Assembly: GCF_000009625.1 (NCBI RefSeq)
Contig: NC_002678.2
Location: forward strand, 3,938,001-4,002,000
Source: Mesorhizobium japonicum MAFF 303099
Lineage (GTDB): Bacteria > Pseudomonadota > Alphaproteobacteria > Rhizobiales > Rhizobiaceae
Reading direction: 5' to 3'
Length of the DNA stretch: 64,000 nucleotides
In this document: in pieces, positions 45,930-54,873 of the stretch
Numbering within the stretch: position 1 is the first letter of the stretch
Layout: every line of letters starts with the position of its first letter
Position numbers and translations under genes: made by a program
The notes under the pieces: model-generated
What the model was told of the DNA's origin: nothing
What the model saw: only the letters and a program-made list of their open reading frames with translations
The model's database searches: none

Positions 45930-47384
45930 ATGTATCTCGGCCTCGACCTAGGCACGTCGGGCGTCAAGGCGCTGCTGATCGATGCCGGACAGACCGTCGT
46001 CGGTTCCGGCCACGGCTCGCTTGACGTTTCGCGGCCGCATCCCGGCTGGTCCGAACAGGACCCGTCCCACTGGATACGCGCCTGCGAAGACGCGATCGCA
46101 GAACTGAAGGCCTCTCATCCCAGGCAGTTCGCGGCGGTGAAGGGCATCGGCCTGTCCGGCCAGATGCACGGCGCCACCTTGCTCGATGCGGCTGATCATG
46201 TGCTGCGCCCCTGCATCCTGTGGAACGACACGCGCAGCCATGTCGAGGCAGCAGTGCTCGACGCCGATCCACGCTTCCGCAAGTTGACCGGCAACATCGT
46301 CTTCCCCGGCTTCACCGCGCCCAAGCTCGCCTGGGTGAAGAACAACGAACCCGCCGTCTTCGCCAAAGTGGCGAAGGTGCTGCTGCCGAAGGATTTCCTG
46401 CGGCTATGGCTCACCGGCGAGCACATTTCCGAAATGTCCGACTCCGCGGGCACGTCCTGGCTCGACGTCGGCAAGCGCCGCTGGTCGGCCGAATTGCTGG
46501 CGGCTACGTCGCTCGACGAGAAGCAGATGCCGTCCCTGGTCGAGGGCACTGAGAAGGCTGGCGGTTTGCGCGCCGAACTGGCGTCGAAATGGGGCGTCGA
46601 GGCCGGCATCCCGGTTGCCGGCGGCGCCGGCGACAATGCTGCCTCGGCCTGCGGCATGGGCACGGTCGGCGCCGGCCATGCGTTTGTCTCTCTCGGCACC
46701 TCTGGCGTGCTGTTTGCCGCCAACGCGTCCTATCTGCCCAACCCGGCGAGTGCTGTCCACACCTTCTGTCATGCGCTGCCCGACACCTGGCACCAGATGG
46801 GTGTCATCCTGTCGGCAACCGATTCGCTCAACTGGCTGTCGGAGATCACTGGAAAGGGCGCGGGTGAACTGACCGCTGAACTCGGCGATACGCTGAAGGC
46901 GCCGACCGGCGTGTCTTTCCTGCCCTACCTCTCGGGCGAGCGCACGCCGCACAATGATTCGGCCATTCGCGGCTCCTTCACCGGCCTGGCGCATGAATCG
47001 AGCCGCGCAGTGCTGACGCAGGCTGTGCTCGAGGGCGTCGCCTTCGCCTTCCGCGATAGTCTCGAAGCCCTGAAGACCGCCGGCACCACATTGACACGGG
47101 TGACGGCGATCGGCGGCGGCTCACGCTCGCGCTACTGGCTGAAATCGATCGCCACCGCGCTGCAAGTGCCGGTGGACATTCCCGCCGACGGTGATTTCGG
47201 CGCCGCCTTCGGCGCTGCCAGGCTCGGTCTGATCGCGGCGACGGGTGCCGATCCGCTGGCCGTCTGCTCCGCGCCAAGGACGGATGCCACGATCGAACCG
47301 GATGCCAAGCTCGGCGGCGCCTATGCGGACGCCTATCATCGCTACCGGGCGCTCTATCCGGCAATCAGGGGTGCCACGGCGTGA
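45930..47384 (+). CDS. xylB: Xylulokinase XylB
   Basis: Phosphorylates D-xylulose to xylulose 5-phosphate. The 484-residue FGGY kinase begins with the ATP-binding GLDLGTSGVKALL, has LSGQMHGATLLD near residue 77 and the second FGGY motif region GGGSRSRYWLKSIATALQ near residue 390. The ATG at 45930 has GGGAGG upstream; the in-frame ATG at 45912 lies before that site. It is separated from xylA by a convergent NTF2-like gene, an unusual interruption. Confidence 0.95.
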   Translation: MYLGLDLGTSGVKALLIDAGQTVVGSGHGSLDVSRPHPGWSEQDPSHWIRACEDAIAELKASHPRQFAAVKGIGLSGQMHGATLLDAADHVLRPCILWNDTRSHVEAAVLDADPRFRKLTGNIVFPGFTAPKLAWVKNNEPAVFAKVAKVLLPKDFLRLWLTGEHISEMSDSAGTSWLDVGKRRWSAELLAATSLDEKQMPSLVEGTEKAGGLRAELASKWGVEAGIPVAGGAGDNAASACGMGTVGAGHAFVSLGTSGVLFAANASYLPNPASAVHTFCHALPDTWHQMGVILSATDSLNWLSEITGKGAGELTAELGDTLKAPTGVSFLPYLSGERTPHNDSAIRGSFTGLAHESSRAVLTQAVLEGVAFAFRDSLEALKTAGTTLTRVTAIGGGSRSRYWLKSIATALQVPVDIPADGDFGAAFGAARLGLIAATGADPLAVCSAPRTDATIEPDAKLGGAYADAYHRYRALYPAIRGATA

Positions 47385-47416
47385 ACGATTTCTCGCCCAC
47401 GCCGCGACTTCCGGCC

Positions 47417-47779
47417 TCACTGCGCCGGAACCTTGTCGAGGAAGCCGGTGATGCTCTTCAGGCGGCCGTTTTCGATGATACCGATGTCGGTGCCTTCTAT
47501 GACCGAAGCAACGCCCTCAGGCCCGAGGTTCCAGGAGAAGCGGATCTTGTCGGCGAACCCGTCCGGCGTGCCCTTCAGCGAGAAGCGGAAGCCGGCAAAG
47601 CGCTGCTGCACGCCGTCGATCAGTGCCGCGACGCCGTCATGGCCGTCGCCCTGCATCAGCGGATCGCGATAGCTGACGTCTTCGGTGAAAGTGGCCTTCA
47701 GCAATTCGGCGCGGCGGCCGGCATCGCTTTCGTTCCAGGCGGTGATGTAGCCCTCGGCGATTTTGTTGAGGTCGGTCAT
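47417..47779 (-). CDS. NTF2/SnoaL-like protein between xylB and xylA
   Basis: A 120-residue protein with the cone-like NTF2 fold pattern (AWNESDAGRRAELLKATFTEDVSYRDPLMQGDG in pieces). Such proteins bind small molecules or act as isomerases and hydrolases; no function can be assigned. It points towards xylB and away from xylA. The ATG at 47779 gives MTDLNKIAEG; AGGAGAC lies upstream. Confidence 0.85.
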   Translation of the reverse strand: MTDLNKIAEGYITAWNESDAGRRAELLKATFTEDVSYRDPLMQGDGHDGVAALIDGVQQRFAGFRFSLKGTPDGFADKIRFSWNLGPEGVASVIEGTDIGIIENGRLKSITGFLDKVPAQ

Positions 47780-47892
47780 GGTCTGTCTCCTTTGCTTGAT
47801 GGCTTTGACACGACCCTTTTCACCCCACGGCAGACCGAAACCAATTACGCCTGAGGTAATCAAGGCGAACTATTCGAGAGAGGACAGAAATC

Positions 47893-49218
47893 ATGAGCAG
47901 CGGATTTTTCGGCGACATCCAGAAGATCAAATATGAGGGGCCGGATTCGACCAATCCGCTGGCCTACCGCTTCTACAATCCGGACGAGGTGGTGGCCGGC
48001 AAGCGGCTGGAAGACCATCTGCGCTTCGCTGTCGCCTACTGGCATTCCTTCGCCTGGCCGGGTGGCGACCCCTTCGGCGGCCAGACCTTCGACCGCCCCT
48101 GGTTCCCCAAGGCTGGCGGCATCGACACGATGGAACTGGCGAAGCTCAAGGCCGATGTTGCCTTCGAGATGTTCTCGCTGCTCGGCGCGCCCTATTTCTG
48201 CTTCCACGACGCCGACGTCCGCCCCGAGGGCAAGGACTTTTCCGAAAGTGCCGCCCGCCTCGACGAGATCGCGGACTACTTTGCCGGCAAGATGAAGCAG
48301 ACCGGGGTCAAGCTGCTCTGGGGTACCGCGAACCTCTTCTCGCACCGCCGCTTCATGTCAGGCGCCGCCACCAATCCCGATCCGGATGTCTTTGCCTATG
48401 CGGCGGCGACGGTGAAAAGCTGCATCGACGTCACCAAGCGGCTGAAAGGCGAGAACTATGTGCTGTGGGGCGGGCGCGAAGGCTATGAGACGCTGCTCAA
48501 CACCGACCTTGCCCGCGAGCAGGAACAGGCGGGCCGCTTCCTCAGCCTCGTCGTCGACTACAAGCACAAGATCGGTTTCAAGGGCACCATCCTGATCGAG
48601 CCGAAGCCGCAGGAGCCGACAAAGCATCAGTACGACTATGACGTCGCAACCGTCTATGGCTTCCTCAAGCGCTTCGGCCTGGAGAAGGAGGTCAAGCTCA
48701 ACATCGAGCAGGGCCACGCCATCCTTGCCGGCCACTCCTTCGAGCACGAGCTGGCGCTCGCCAATGCCCTCGGCGTCTTCGGTTCGATCGATATGAACCG
48801 CAACGACTACCAGTCGGGCTGGGACACCGACCAGTTCCCCAACAACGTGCCGGAAATGGCGCTGGCCTACTACCAGATCCTGCAGGCCGGTGGCTTCAAG
48901 ACCGGCGGCACCAATTTCGACGCCAAGCTGCGCCGCCAGTCGCTCGACCCGCAGGACCTGCTGATCGGCCATATCGGCGGCATGGATGCCTGCGCACGCG
49001 GTCTCAAGGCCGCGGCCCGCATGGTCGAGGACAAGGCGCTGTCGGCGCCGCTGGCCGAGCGCTATGCCGGTTGGAACTCGGCAGAGGGCAAGGCGATGCT
49101 GTCAGGCAAGCGCACGCTGGAGGACATCGCCGAGCGCGTGGTCAAGAAGAAGATCGAACCGCAGCCGCGCTCCGGCCGCCAGGAATTGCTGGAAAACATC
49201 GTCAACCGCTACGTCTGA
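47893..49218 (+). CDS. xylA: Xylose isomerase XylA
   Basis: Converts D-xylose to D-xylulose. The 441-residue type II enzyme has [10 protein letters not shown] (catalytic His-Asp), [31 protein letters not shown] and the metal segment [10 protein letters not shown]. Motif set and length are complete. AGAGGAC precedes the ATG. With xylB it completes entry of xylose into the pentose phosphate pathway; no xylose transporter or regulator lies in the window. Confidence 0.97.
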   Translation: MSSGFFGDIQKIKYEGPDSTNPLAYRFYNPDEVVAGKRLEDHLRFAVAYWHSFAWPGGDPFGGQTFDRPWFPKAGGIDTMELAKLKADVAFEMFSLLGAPYFCFHDADVRPEGKDFSESAARLDEIADYFAGKMKQTGVKLLWGTANLFSHRRFMSGAATNPDPDVFAYAAATVKSCIDVTKRLKGENYVLWGGREGYETLLNTDLAREQEQAGRFLSLVVDYKHKIGFKGTILIEPKPQEPTKHQYDYDVATVYGFLKRFGLEKEVKLNIEQGHAILAGHSFEHELALANALGVFGSIDMNRNDYQSGWDTDQFPNNVPEMALAYYQILQAGGFKTGGTNFDAKLRRQSLDPQDLLIGHIGGMDACARGLKAAARMVEDKALSAPLAERYAGWNSAEGKAMLSGKRTLEDIAERVVKKKIEPQPRSGRQELLENIVNRYV

Positions 49219-49640
49219 GGTGTCTTGCAGTGCCCGATTCGGGCGCCACAGAGCTGAAAATTGCATTCCGCACGGGGTGGAACCACACGAGCATGATGGG
49301 GCTCGGCGAGGCGTTGGACCGCCTCGCCGGCGGTCGGTGCTGGGCGTGGACGCGTCGGGACGAGCCTGTCGCCGGAACACCGCGCTGAGGGTTGCGCCGG
49401 CCTTATAGCACTGCGCCGCGTCAGGGAATTCCGCCAGTGCCGGAATGCGTCTCGTTGCGTCTTCTCGAAGGATTGTCAGCCCGCCGGCCCACGCCGGAAT
49501 GTCCGAAGTTAATGTAGCGCAATGCCAAAAGGTTTTGCCCGCGCCGCCCCTCAATGACCTCGCTCTTGCCTTCAAACTGCCGTCACGTATCTCGTATAAA
49601 AGGGACCTGTGGCGGGTGAAAAGGAAGGAGGCGAACCGAT
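49219..49640 (+). other. Gene-poor stretch after xylA
   Basis: No gene is supported in this 422-base stretch. A perfect 9-bp hairpin (49305-49313 with 49320-49328, loop TTGGAC) could end xylA transcription. TTCAAA (49571-49576), an 18-base spacer and TATAAA (49595-49600) are a possible promoter of the small gene that follows. Confidence 0.4.
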
Positions 49641-49844
49641 ATGCAGCACGAACGCGAAATCGACGCCCTACTCTCATCCGGTGAGACCGGATCGATCATC
49701 GACCGGCTGATGGCGCTGCCGCGGCCGACCGACGACGTGAAAAACCAATGGGATCGCGCCGTCAGCAACCGCTTTGAAATCCGGCTGGTGAGACAGATGC
49801 GCTCGCAGATCGATGCCGGCAGCGATAGGCAAAACGCCGCCTAA
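49641..49844 (+). CDS. Small hypothetical protein (67 aa)
   Basis: A 67-residue soluble protein with an excellent ribosome site (AAGGAGG at 49624-49630) and a plausible promoter upstream. It is charged and predicted helical. No family is recognised. It is convergent with the CdhR-type regulator, from which it is separated by 8 bases. Confidence 0.6.
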   Translation: MQHEREIDALLSSGETGSIIDRLMALPRPTDDVKNQWDRAVSNRFEIRLVRQMRSQIDAGSDRQNAA

Positions 49845-49852
49845 TCCCAGAC

Positions 49853-50833
49853 CTAACCCCGGCGAAGCCTCACCGGGGCTTCGCCAAACGCTCTTGAAAA
49901 CGCTCTGGAAAATGCCGCGGCGGACGAGAATCCCGTCCGCCCGGCAATATCCGCCATGGCCACGCGCGTGTCGACCACCAGCCGGCGCGCCGCCCCCAGC
50001 CGCAGCCTCAGATAATAGGCGCCCGGCGTCTCGCCGATCGACTTGCGAAAGATGCTCTCCAATGTCCGCGCCGTTACCCCGGCACGCTTGCCTATGGCCT
50101 CGATGGTCAGCGGCTGGTCGACATGCGCTTCCATCAGCCGGATGGCCTGCGCCAGGCGTGGATCGTAGCCATCGAGCCGGCCAAGCGAGACCAGCGGCTG
50201 CGCATCGGTCGCCACGCGCGCCTGATCGTAGATGAACGCGCTTGCCACATCGAGCGCCACGGCCATGCCGAGCCGGGTGCGAATCAGGTGCAGCATCAGG
50301 TCCAGGGTCGGCGACGCACCACCCGTGGTGAACACCGGCCCATCGATGATGTATCGATCGGGGCGCACGTCGACGCCCGGAAAGGCCGACGAAAAATCCT
50401 CCATGTCCTCCCAATGGGTGGTGGCGCTGCGTCCTTCCAGCAAGCCTGCGCGCGCCACCAGCCATGTGCCCGCCTCGACGCCGCCGCAGGCGCGGGCCGC
50501 CCGCGCCGCGCGGCGCAGCCCGGCGAGCAGGGCCGACGTCGCATAATTCTGTGTGCCGAAGCCCGCGACCACGACCAGGACATCGGTCGGTTCCGTCGCA
50601 TCGAACCGGCCGCTGACCGCCACGGGCAGGCCGCATGTCGTGACCGGCGCCTCCCCGGTCACCGAAACCAGTTTGAAGTCGAACAGCGTTTCGCCGGCGA
50701 TGCGGTTGGCGGCCCGCAGCGGATCGACGGCGCACGCCACGCACATGATGGATGCACCGGAAAACACCAGCAACGTCACCTTGAGCGGCGACTGCTCGGC
50801 GCGAAAGATTGTCGCCTTTTCGTTTTTTGTCAT
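49853..50833 (-). CDS. GlxA-family AraC regulator of carnitine operon (CdhR-like)
   Basis: Transcription factor of 326 residues. Residues about 20-190 are a DJ-1/PfpI (class I amidotransferase-like) domain and 215-320 an AraC helix-turn-helix pair with IRLMEAHVDQPLTIEAIGKRAG in two parts and SSAAAFSRAF. Divergent placement beside the carnitine genes matches CdhR of Pseudomonas, which activates carnitine degradation. The ATG at 50833 gives MTKNEKATIF; the long upstream frame crosses the divergent promoter and was rejected. Confidence 0.88.
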   Translation of the reverse strand: MTKNEKATIFRAEQSPLKVTLLVFSGASIMCVACAVDPLRAANRIAGETLFDFKLVSVTGEAPVTTCGLPVAVSGRFDATEPTDVLVVVAGFGTQNYATSALLAGLRRAARAARACGGVEAGTWLVARAGLLEGRSATTHWEDMEDFSSAFPGVDVRPDRYIIDGPVFTTGGASPTLDLMLHLIRTRLGMAVALDVASAFIYDQARVATDAQPLVSLGRLDGYDPRLAQAIRLMEAHVDQPLTIEAIGKRAGVTARTLESIFRKSIGETPGAYYLRLRLGAARRLVVDTRVAMADIAGRTGFSSAAAFSRAFSRAFGEAPVRLRRG

Positions 50834-50894
50834 GCAGCCTTCGTAAAGCGCAAAACAGTTGCCTGCAAGTCGCGCAATGTTATGGGGGTCCCTG

Positions 50895-50942
50895 TGCATG
50901 TCGTTGTCCCAAAACCGGTTCCCACTTTTGGGCGATATGCAT
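50895..50942. repeat. Palindromic repeat in the divergent carnitine promoter
   Basis: Arms TGCATGTCGTTGTCCCAAAA and TTTTGGGCGATATGCA surround a short loop. It is a relative of the element at 7517-7567, so it is a dispersed repeat lying in the space where the CdhR-like operator is expected. Confidence 0.65.
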
Positions 50943-50969
50943 GGCTGTTCGAATTGGGAGGAGAATTCC

Positions 50970-51893
50970 ATGCCGCTTGCGATGAACCGTGAGGTTTTCA
51001 TTACCTGTGCCGTGACCGGGTCCGGCGGTTCGCAGGATCGCTCTCCGCATGTGCCGCGTTCGCCCAAGCAGATCGCCGATTCGGCCATCGACGCGGCCAA
51101 GGCCGGCGCGGCCATCGTCCACTGCCATGTCCGCGACCCCGAGACCGGCAAGCCCAGGCGCGATGTGCATCTCTATCGCGAAGTGACCGAGCGCATCCGT
51201 GATGCGAACGTCGATGTCGTGCTGAACCTCACCGCCGGCATGGGCGGCGACATGGTGTTTGGCTCGCCGGAAGCACCGCTGCCGCTCAACGAAAAGGGCA
51301 CCGACATGGGCGGCGCCACCAACCGCATGGAACATGTGCGCCAATGCCTGCCGGAAATCTGCACGCTCGACTGCGGCACTATGAACTTCGCCGAAGCCGA
51401 CTATGTCATGACCAATACGCCCGGCATGCTGCGCGCCATGGGCGGCATGATGACGGCGCTCGGCGTCAAGCCGGAGATCGAGGCTTTCGATACCGGCCAT
51501 CTCTGGTTCGCCAAGCAGCTGGTCGAGGAAAAGGTGCTCAATCCCGACGCGCTGGTGCAGCTCTGCATGGGCGTGCCGTGGGGCGCGCCCGACGATCTCA
51601 ACACCTTCATGGCCATGGTCAACAACGTGCCGTCGACGTGGAACTGGTCGGCGTTCGCCATCGGCCGTAATCAGATGGCCTATGCCGCTGCGGCCGTGCT
51701 CGCCGGCGGCAATGTCCGCGTCGGTCTCGAAGACAATCTCTGGCTCGACAAGGGCGTGCTGGCCACCAACGCGCAACTCGTCGAGCGCGCTGCCAGCATC
51801 GTCACCAATCTCGGCGCCAGGATCCTCGGCCCGGAGGAAGTGCGCAAGAAACTCAACCTGACCAAGCGGGCGCCGATCGCAGCTGCGGCGTAA
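50970..51893 (+). CDS. BKACE enzyme, 3-dehydrocarnitine cleaving type
   Basis: A 307-residue zinc enzyme of the beta-keto acid cleavage family (DUF849). HCHVRDPETG near residue 49 carries the zinc-binding His pair, and TAGMGGDMVFG and PWGAPDDLNTFMAMV follow. In carnitine operons this enzyme converts 3-dehydrocarnitine and acetyl-CoA to betainyl-CoA and acetoacetate (CdhC). The ATG at 50970 has GGGAGGAG before it; the longer frame from 50859 runs through the repeat and was rejected. It heads the operon. Confidence 0.9.
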   Translation: MPLAMNREVFITCAVTGSGGSQDRSPHVPRSPKQIADSAIDAAKAGAAIVHCHVRDPETGKPRRDVHLYREVTERIRDANVDVVLNLTAGMGGDMVFGSPEAPLPLNEKGTDMGGATNRMEHVRQCLPEICTLDCGTMNFAEADYVMTNTPGMLRAMGGMMTALGVKPEIEAFDTGHLWFAKQLVEEKVLNPDALVQLCMGVPWGAPDDLNTFMAMVNNVPSTWNWSAFAIGRNQMAYAAAAVLAGGNVRVGLEDNLWLDKGVLATNAQLVERAASIVTNLGARILGPEEVRKKLNLTKRAPIAAAA

Positions 51894-51907
51894 AAACGGG
51901 GTCTGAT

Positions 51908-52537
51908 ATGGCTACCGTCAAATTCACCGCGATGAAGGATGGCGACAGGCAAGACTACGAGTTCCTGACCGCCCATGAAATCGACTACGCAGCCAAGACC
52001 GGCGAGCGGCTGCTCGAAGCGCTGGTCCAGCTCGACGAGGGCCTGTCCGGCTACAAGATCACCCGGCTTGGCCATTCGTTGCAGGCGGCGACGCGCGCCT
52101 GGCGCGACGGGGCCGACACCGACTGGATCGCCTGCGCGCTGCTGCACGACATTGGCGACATCTACGCACCCTACAATCACGATGAGTACGCCGCTTCGAT
52201 CCTGAAGCCTTTCGTGCGCGAGCAGTGCACCTGGGTGGTGGAAAAGCATGGCGACTTCCAGCGCCTCTATTACGCCCACCATCTCGGCGGCAACCGCCAT
52301 GCCCGCGACCGCTTCGCCGGCCACGCCTATTTCGACGATTGCGACCAGTTTTGCGAGCGCTGGGACCAGTCGAGCTTCGATCCCGATTACGAGACGCTGC
52401 CGATCGATTTCTTCCGGCCCTTCGTGCTCGAGGTCTTCGCCCGCAAGGCCTACGACGCATCCGTGATCCGCGCCGGCGAGCGCGTGCCTCTCATCGATCC
52501 CGAAACAGCCAGGACAAGAACCGGAGCTTCCGCATGA
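51908..52537 (+). CDS. HD-domain protein, possible mixed-valent di-iron oxygenase
   Basis: A 209-residue HD-domain protein between the BKACE and carnitine dehydrogenase genes. Candidate metal ligands are His56 (LGHSLQAAT), His80-Asp81 (LLHDIGD), His91, His114, His124/125 and Asp153. The His56-to-HD spacing of 24 and the LGHSLQ text match PhnZ-like oxygenases, which oxidise phosphonates, and TmpB, which acts on a trimethylammonio phosphonate. A quaternary-ammonium substrate would fit the operon. It is usually labelled a phosphohydrolase, which may be wrong. Its stop overlaps the next start (ATGA). Confidence 0.8.
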   Translation: MATVKFTAMKDGDRQDYEFLTAHEIDYAAKTGERLLEALVQLDEGLSGYKITRLGHSLQAATRAWRDGADTDWIACALLHDIGDIYAPYNHDEYAASILKPFVREQCTWVVEKHGDFQRLYYAHHLGGNRHARDRFAGHAYFDDCDQFCERWDQSSFDPDYETLPIDFFRPFVLEVFARKAYDASVIRAGERVPLIDPETARTRTGASA

Positions 52538-53628
52538 GCATCATCAACAAGGCGGCCGCCATTGGCGGCGGTGTCATCGGCGCCGGCTGGGTGGCGCGGC
52601 TGCTGCTCAACGGCATCGACGTGTCGATCTTCGATCCCGATCCGGAAGCCTCGCGCAAGGTCTCGGAAGTGATGAAAGGCGCGCGCCGCGCCTACAAGCA
52701 GATGGTCCCCGGCGGCCTGCCGAAAGAGGGCAAGCTGACCTTCGCCAAGACCATCGCCGAGGCGGTCGCGGACGCCGACTTCATCCAGGAAAGCGTGCCG
52801 GAACGCCTCGATCTCAAGCACAGGGTGCTGGCCGAGATCGATGCCCACGCGCCGGCCAACGCCATTGTCGGCTCCTCGACCTCCGGCATCAAGCCGACCG
52901 ACATGCAGGTGGCGATGAAGAAGCATCCGGAGCGGCTGGTCGTCGGCCATCCATTCAACCCGGTCTACCTCCTGCCGCTGGTAGAGATCGTCGGCGGCGA
53001 CCAGACCTTTCCCGAGGCGATCGAAGTCGCCAAGGAGATCTATGCCTCGATCGGCATGAAGCCTGTCGTCATCCGCAAGGAGATCGAGGCCTTCGTCGGC
53101 GACCGCCTGCTCGAAGCGGCATGGCGCGAGGCGCTGTGGCTGATCAAGGACGGCATCTGCACGGTCGAGGAACTCGACGACATCATGCGCTACGGCTTCG
53201 GCCTGCGCTGGGCGCAGATGGGCATGTTCCAGGTCTATCGCGTCGCTGGCGGCGAGGCCGGCATGCGCCACTTCATGGCGCAGTTCGGGCCGTGCCTGAA
53301 ATGGCCGTGGACCAAGCTGATGGACGTGCCGGAATTCAACGACGAGCTGGTCGACCTGATCGCCACCCAGTCGGACGACCAGGCGCATGGCCTGTCGATC
53401 CGCGAGCTGGAAAAGATCCGCGACGACAATCTGGTCGCGATCATGGATGCGCTGTCGAAGCAGAACAAGGGCAAGGGTTGGGGCGCCGGCGCCTTGCACA
53501 AGGATTATACGAAGCAATTGGCCAAGCTGGCGGCGAAGAAGCCGGCGGCTTCCACTGCGGCCGAGAAGGCCAAGGCCTCCAAGCCGGTGAAGAAGGCGGA
53601 AAAACCGAAGAAAAAGAAGAAGGGCTGA
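52534..53628 (+). CDS. lcdH: L-carnitine dehydrogenase (3-hydroxyacyl-CoA dehydrogenase family)
   Basis: Oxidises L-carnitine to 3-dehydrocarnitine with NAD. The 364-residue protein has the Rossmann motif AIGGGVIGAGWVARLLL near residue 9 and HPFNPVYLLPLVEIVGG near residue 142. The last ~40 residues are a Lys/Ala-rich low-complexity tail (KKAEKPKKKKKG). Some relatives carry a fused thioesterase C-terminal domain; none is seen here. It overlaps the HD gene by 4 bases. Confidence 0.9.
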   Translation: MSIINKAAAIGGGVIGAGWVARLLLNGIDVSIFDPDPEASRKVSEVMKGARRAYKQMVPGGLPKEGKLTFAKTIAEAVADADFIQESVPERLDLKHRVLAEIDAHAPANAIVGSSTSGIKPTDMQVAMKKHPERLVVGHPFNPVYLLPLVEIVGGDQTFPEAIEVAKEIYASIGMKPVVIRKEIEAFVGDRLLEAAWREALWLIKDGICTVEELDDIMRYGFGLRWAQMGMFQVYRVAGGEAGMRHFMAQFGPCLKWPWTKLMDVPEFNDELVDLIATQSDDQAHGLSIRELEKIRDDNLVAIMDALSKQNKGKGWGAGALHKDYTKQLAKLAAKKPAASTAAEKAKASKPVKKAEKPKKKKKG

Positions 53629-53632
53629 GGCC

Positions 53633-54796
53633 ATGGATTTTGGTCTTTCGGAGGAACAAAAACTCATCGTCGAGACGACGCGCGCTTTCGTGGAGAACGA
53701 GCTTTACCCGCATGAGCGCGAGGTCGAGCGCACCGGCGTGCTGCGCCGCGAGCTGATCGAAGAGCTCAAGGCCAAGGCGATCGAGGCAGGGCTCTACGCA
53801 GCCAATATGCCGGCGGATGTCGGCGGCGCGGGCCTCGATACGGTGACCTGGCTGCTCTACGAAAAGGAACTCGGCCGCGCCAATTACGCGCTGCACTGGA
53901 CCTGCGTCGCACGCCCCTCCAACATCCTCTTGGCTGGCACGCCGGAGCAGCGCGAAAAATATCTCTTCCCGTGCATCCGTGGCGAGAAATGGGACTGCCT
54001 GGCGATGACCGAGCCGGGCGCCGGCTCCGACCTGCGCGGCATGAAGGCTTCAGCCGTGCAGGACGGCGACGACTGGGTGCTGAACGGCACCAAACATTTC
54101 ATCAGCCACGCCGATCTCGCCGATTTCGCCATCGTCTTCATGGCTTCGGGCGAAGAGGATTCGCCGCGCGGCAAGCGCAAGAAGATCACCGCCTTCTTCG
54201 TCGACAAAGGCACCAAGGGTTTCACGGTTCGCGATGGCTATCGCAACGTCTCGCATCGCGGCTACACCAACGCCATCCTCGAATTCGACGATTGCCGGCT
54301 GCCGGCGAGCCAGGTGCTCGGCGAAGTGCACAAGGGCTTCGACGTCGCCAATTCCTGGCTCGGCGCCACCCGTCTGCAGGTCGGCGCCACCTGTCTCGGC
54401 CGCGCCGAGCGGGCGCTTGGCCACGCGGTCGAGTACGCCGCGCAGCGCCAGCAATTCGGCCAGCAGATCGGCAAGTTCCAGGGCGTGTCGTTCAAGCTCG
54501 CAGACATGGCGACCGAATTGAAGGCCGCCGACCTGATGGTGTTCGAAGCCGGCTGGAAGTACGATCAGGGCACCGTCACCGACCAGGACATGGCCATGGC
54601 CAAGCTGAAAGCCACCGAAATGCTGGCTTTCGTTGCCGACGAAGCCATCCAGATCCATGGCGGCATGGGGCTGATGGACGACCTGCCGCTGGAGCGCATC
54701 TGGCGCGACGCCCGCGTCGAGCGCATCTGGGAGGGCACGTCGGAGATTCAGCGACATATTATTTCGCGGGCGCTGCTGCGTCCGTTCGGTGCTTAG
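53633..54796 (+). CDS. Acyl-CoA dehydrogenase (CaiA-like role)
   Basis: Flavin enzyme of 387 residues. CLAMTEPGAGSD near residue 120 is the substrate/FAD segment, GLMDDLPLERIWRDARVERIWEGTSEIQ (in parts) the C-terminal catalytic region. In this operon it could interconvert gamma-butyrobetainyl-CoA and crotonobetainyl-CoA, as CaiA does in enteric bacteria. It starts 4 bases after the carnitine dehydrogenase stop; the assignment to carnitine is contextual. Confidence 0.88.
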   Translation: MDFGLSEEQKLIVETTRAFVENELYPHEREVERTGVLRRELIEELKAKAIEAGLYAANMPADVGGAGLDTVTWLLYEKELGRANYALHWTCVARPSNILLAGTPEQREKYLFPCIRGEKWDCLAMTEPGAGSDLRGMKASAVQDGDDWVLNGTKHFISHADLADFAIVFMASGEEDSPRGKRKKITAFFVDKGTKGFTVRDGYRNVSHRGYTNAILEFDDCRLPASQVLGEVHKGFDVANSWLGATRLQVGATCLGRAERALGHAVEYAAQRQQFGQQIGKFQGVSFKLADMATELKAADLMVFEAGWKYDQGTVTDQDMAMAKLKATEMLAFVADEAIQIHGGMGLMDDLPLERIWRDARVERIWEGTSEIQRHIISRALLRPFGA

Positions 54797-54862
54797 AGCA
54801 TGATCGCCCAAAGCCGAGATTCGGTTTTGTCGGGCAAACGAGATCGTTTGTCCTGAGATGCT
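54797..54862. repeat. Degenerate palindromic repeat between ACAD and CoA ligase genes
   Basis: The element begins GAGCATGATCGCCC directly after the dehydrogenase stop and ends with GAGATGCTC. It belongs, with variation, to the GCATG-type repeat family of rhizobia. It opens the only gap of note (77 bases) in the carnitine operon. Confidence 0.5.
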
Positions 54863-54873
54863 CAAACGAAAAG

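Noticed and set aside
53971..54873. N-terminal extension that would fuse the CoA ligase to an Arg-rich protein
   Set aside because: It is an out-of-frame reading of the acyl-CoA dehydrogenase gene; the ligase begins normally at 54874.
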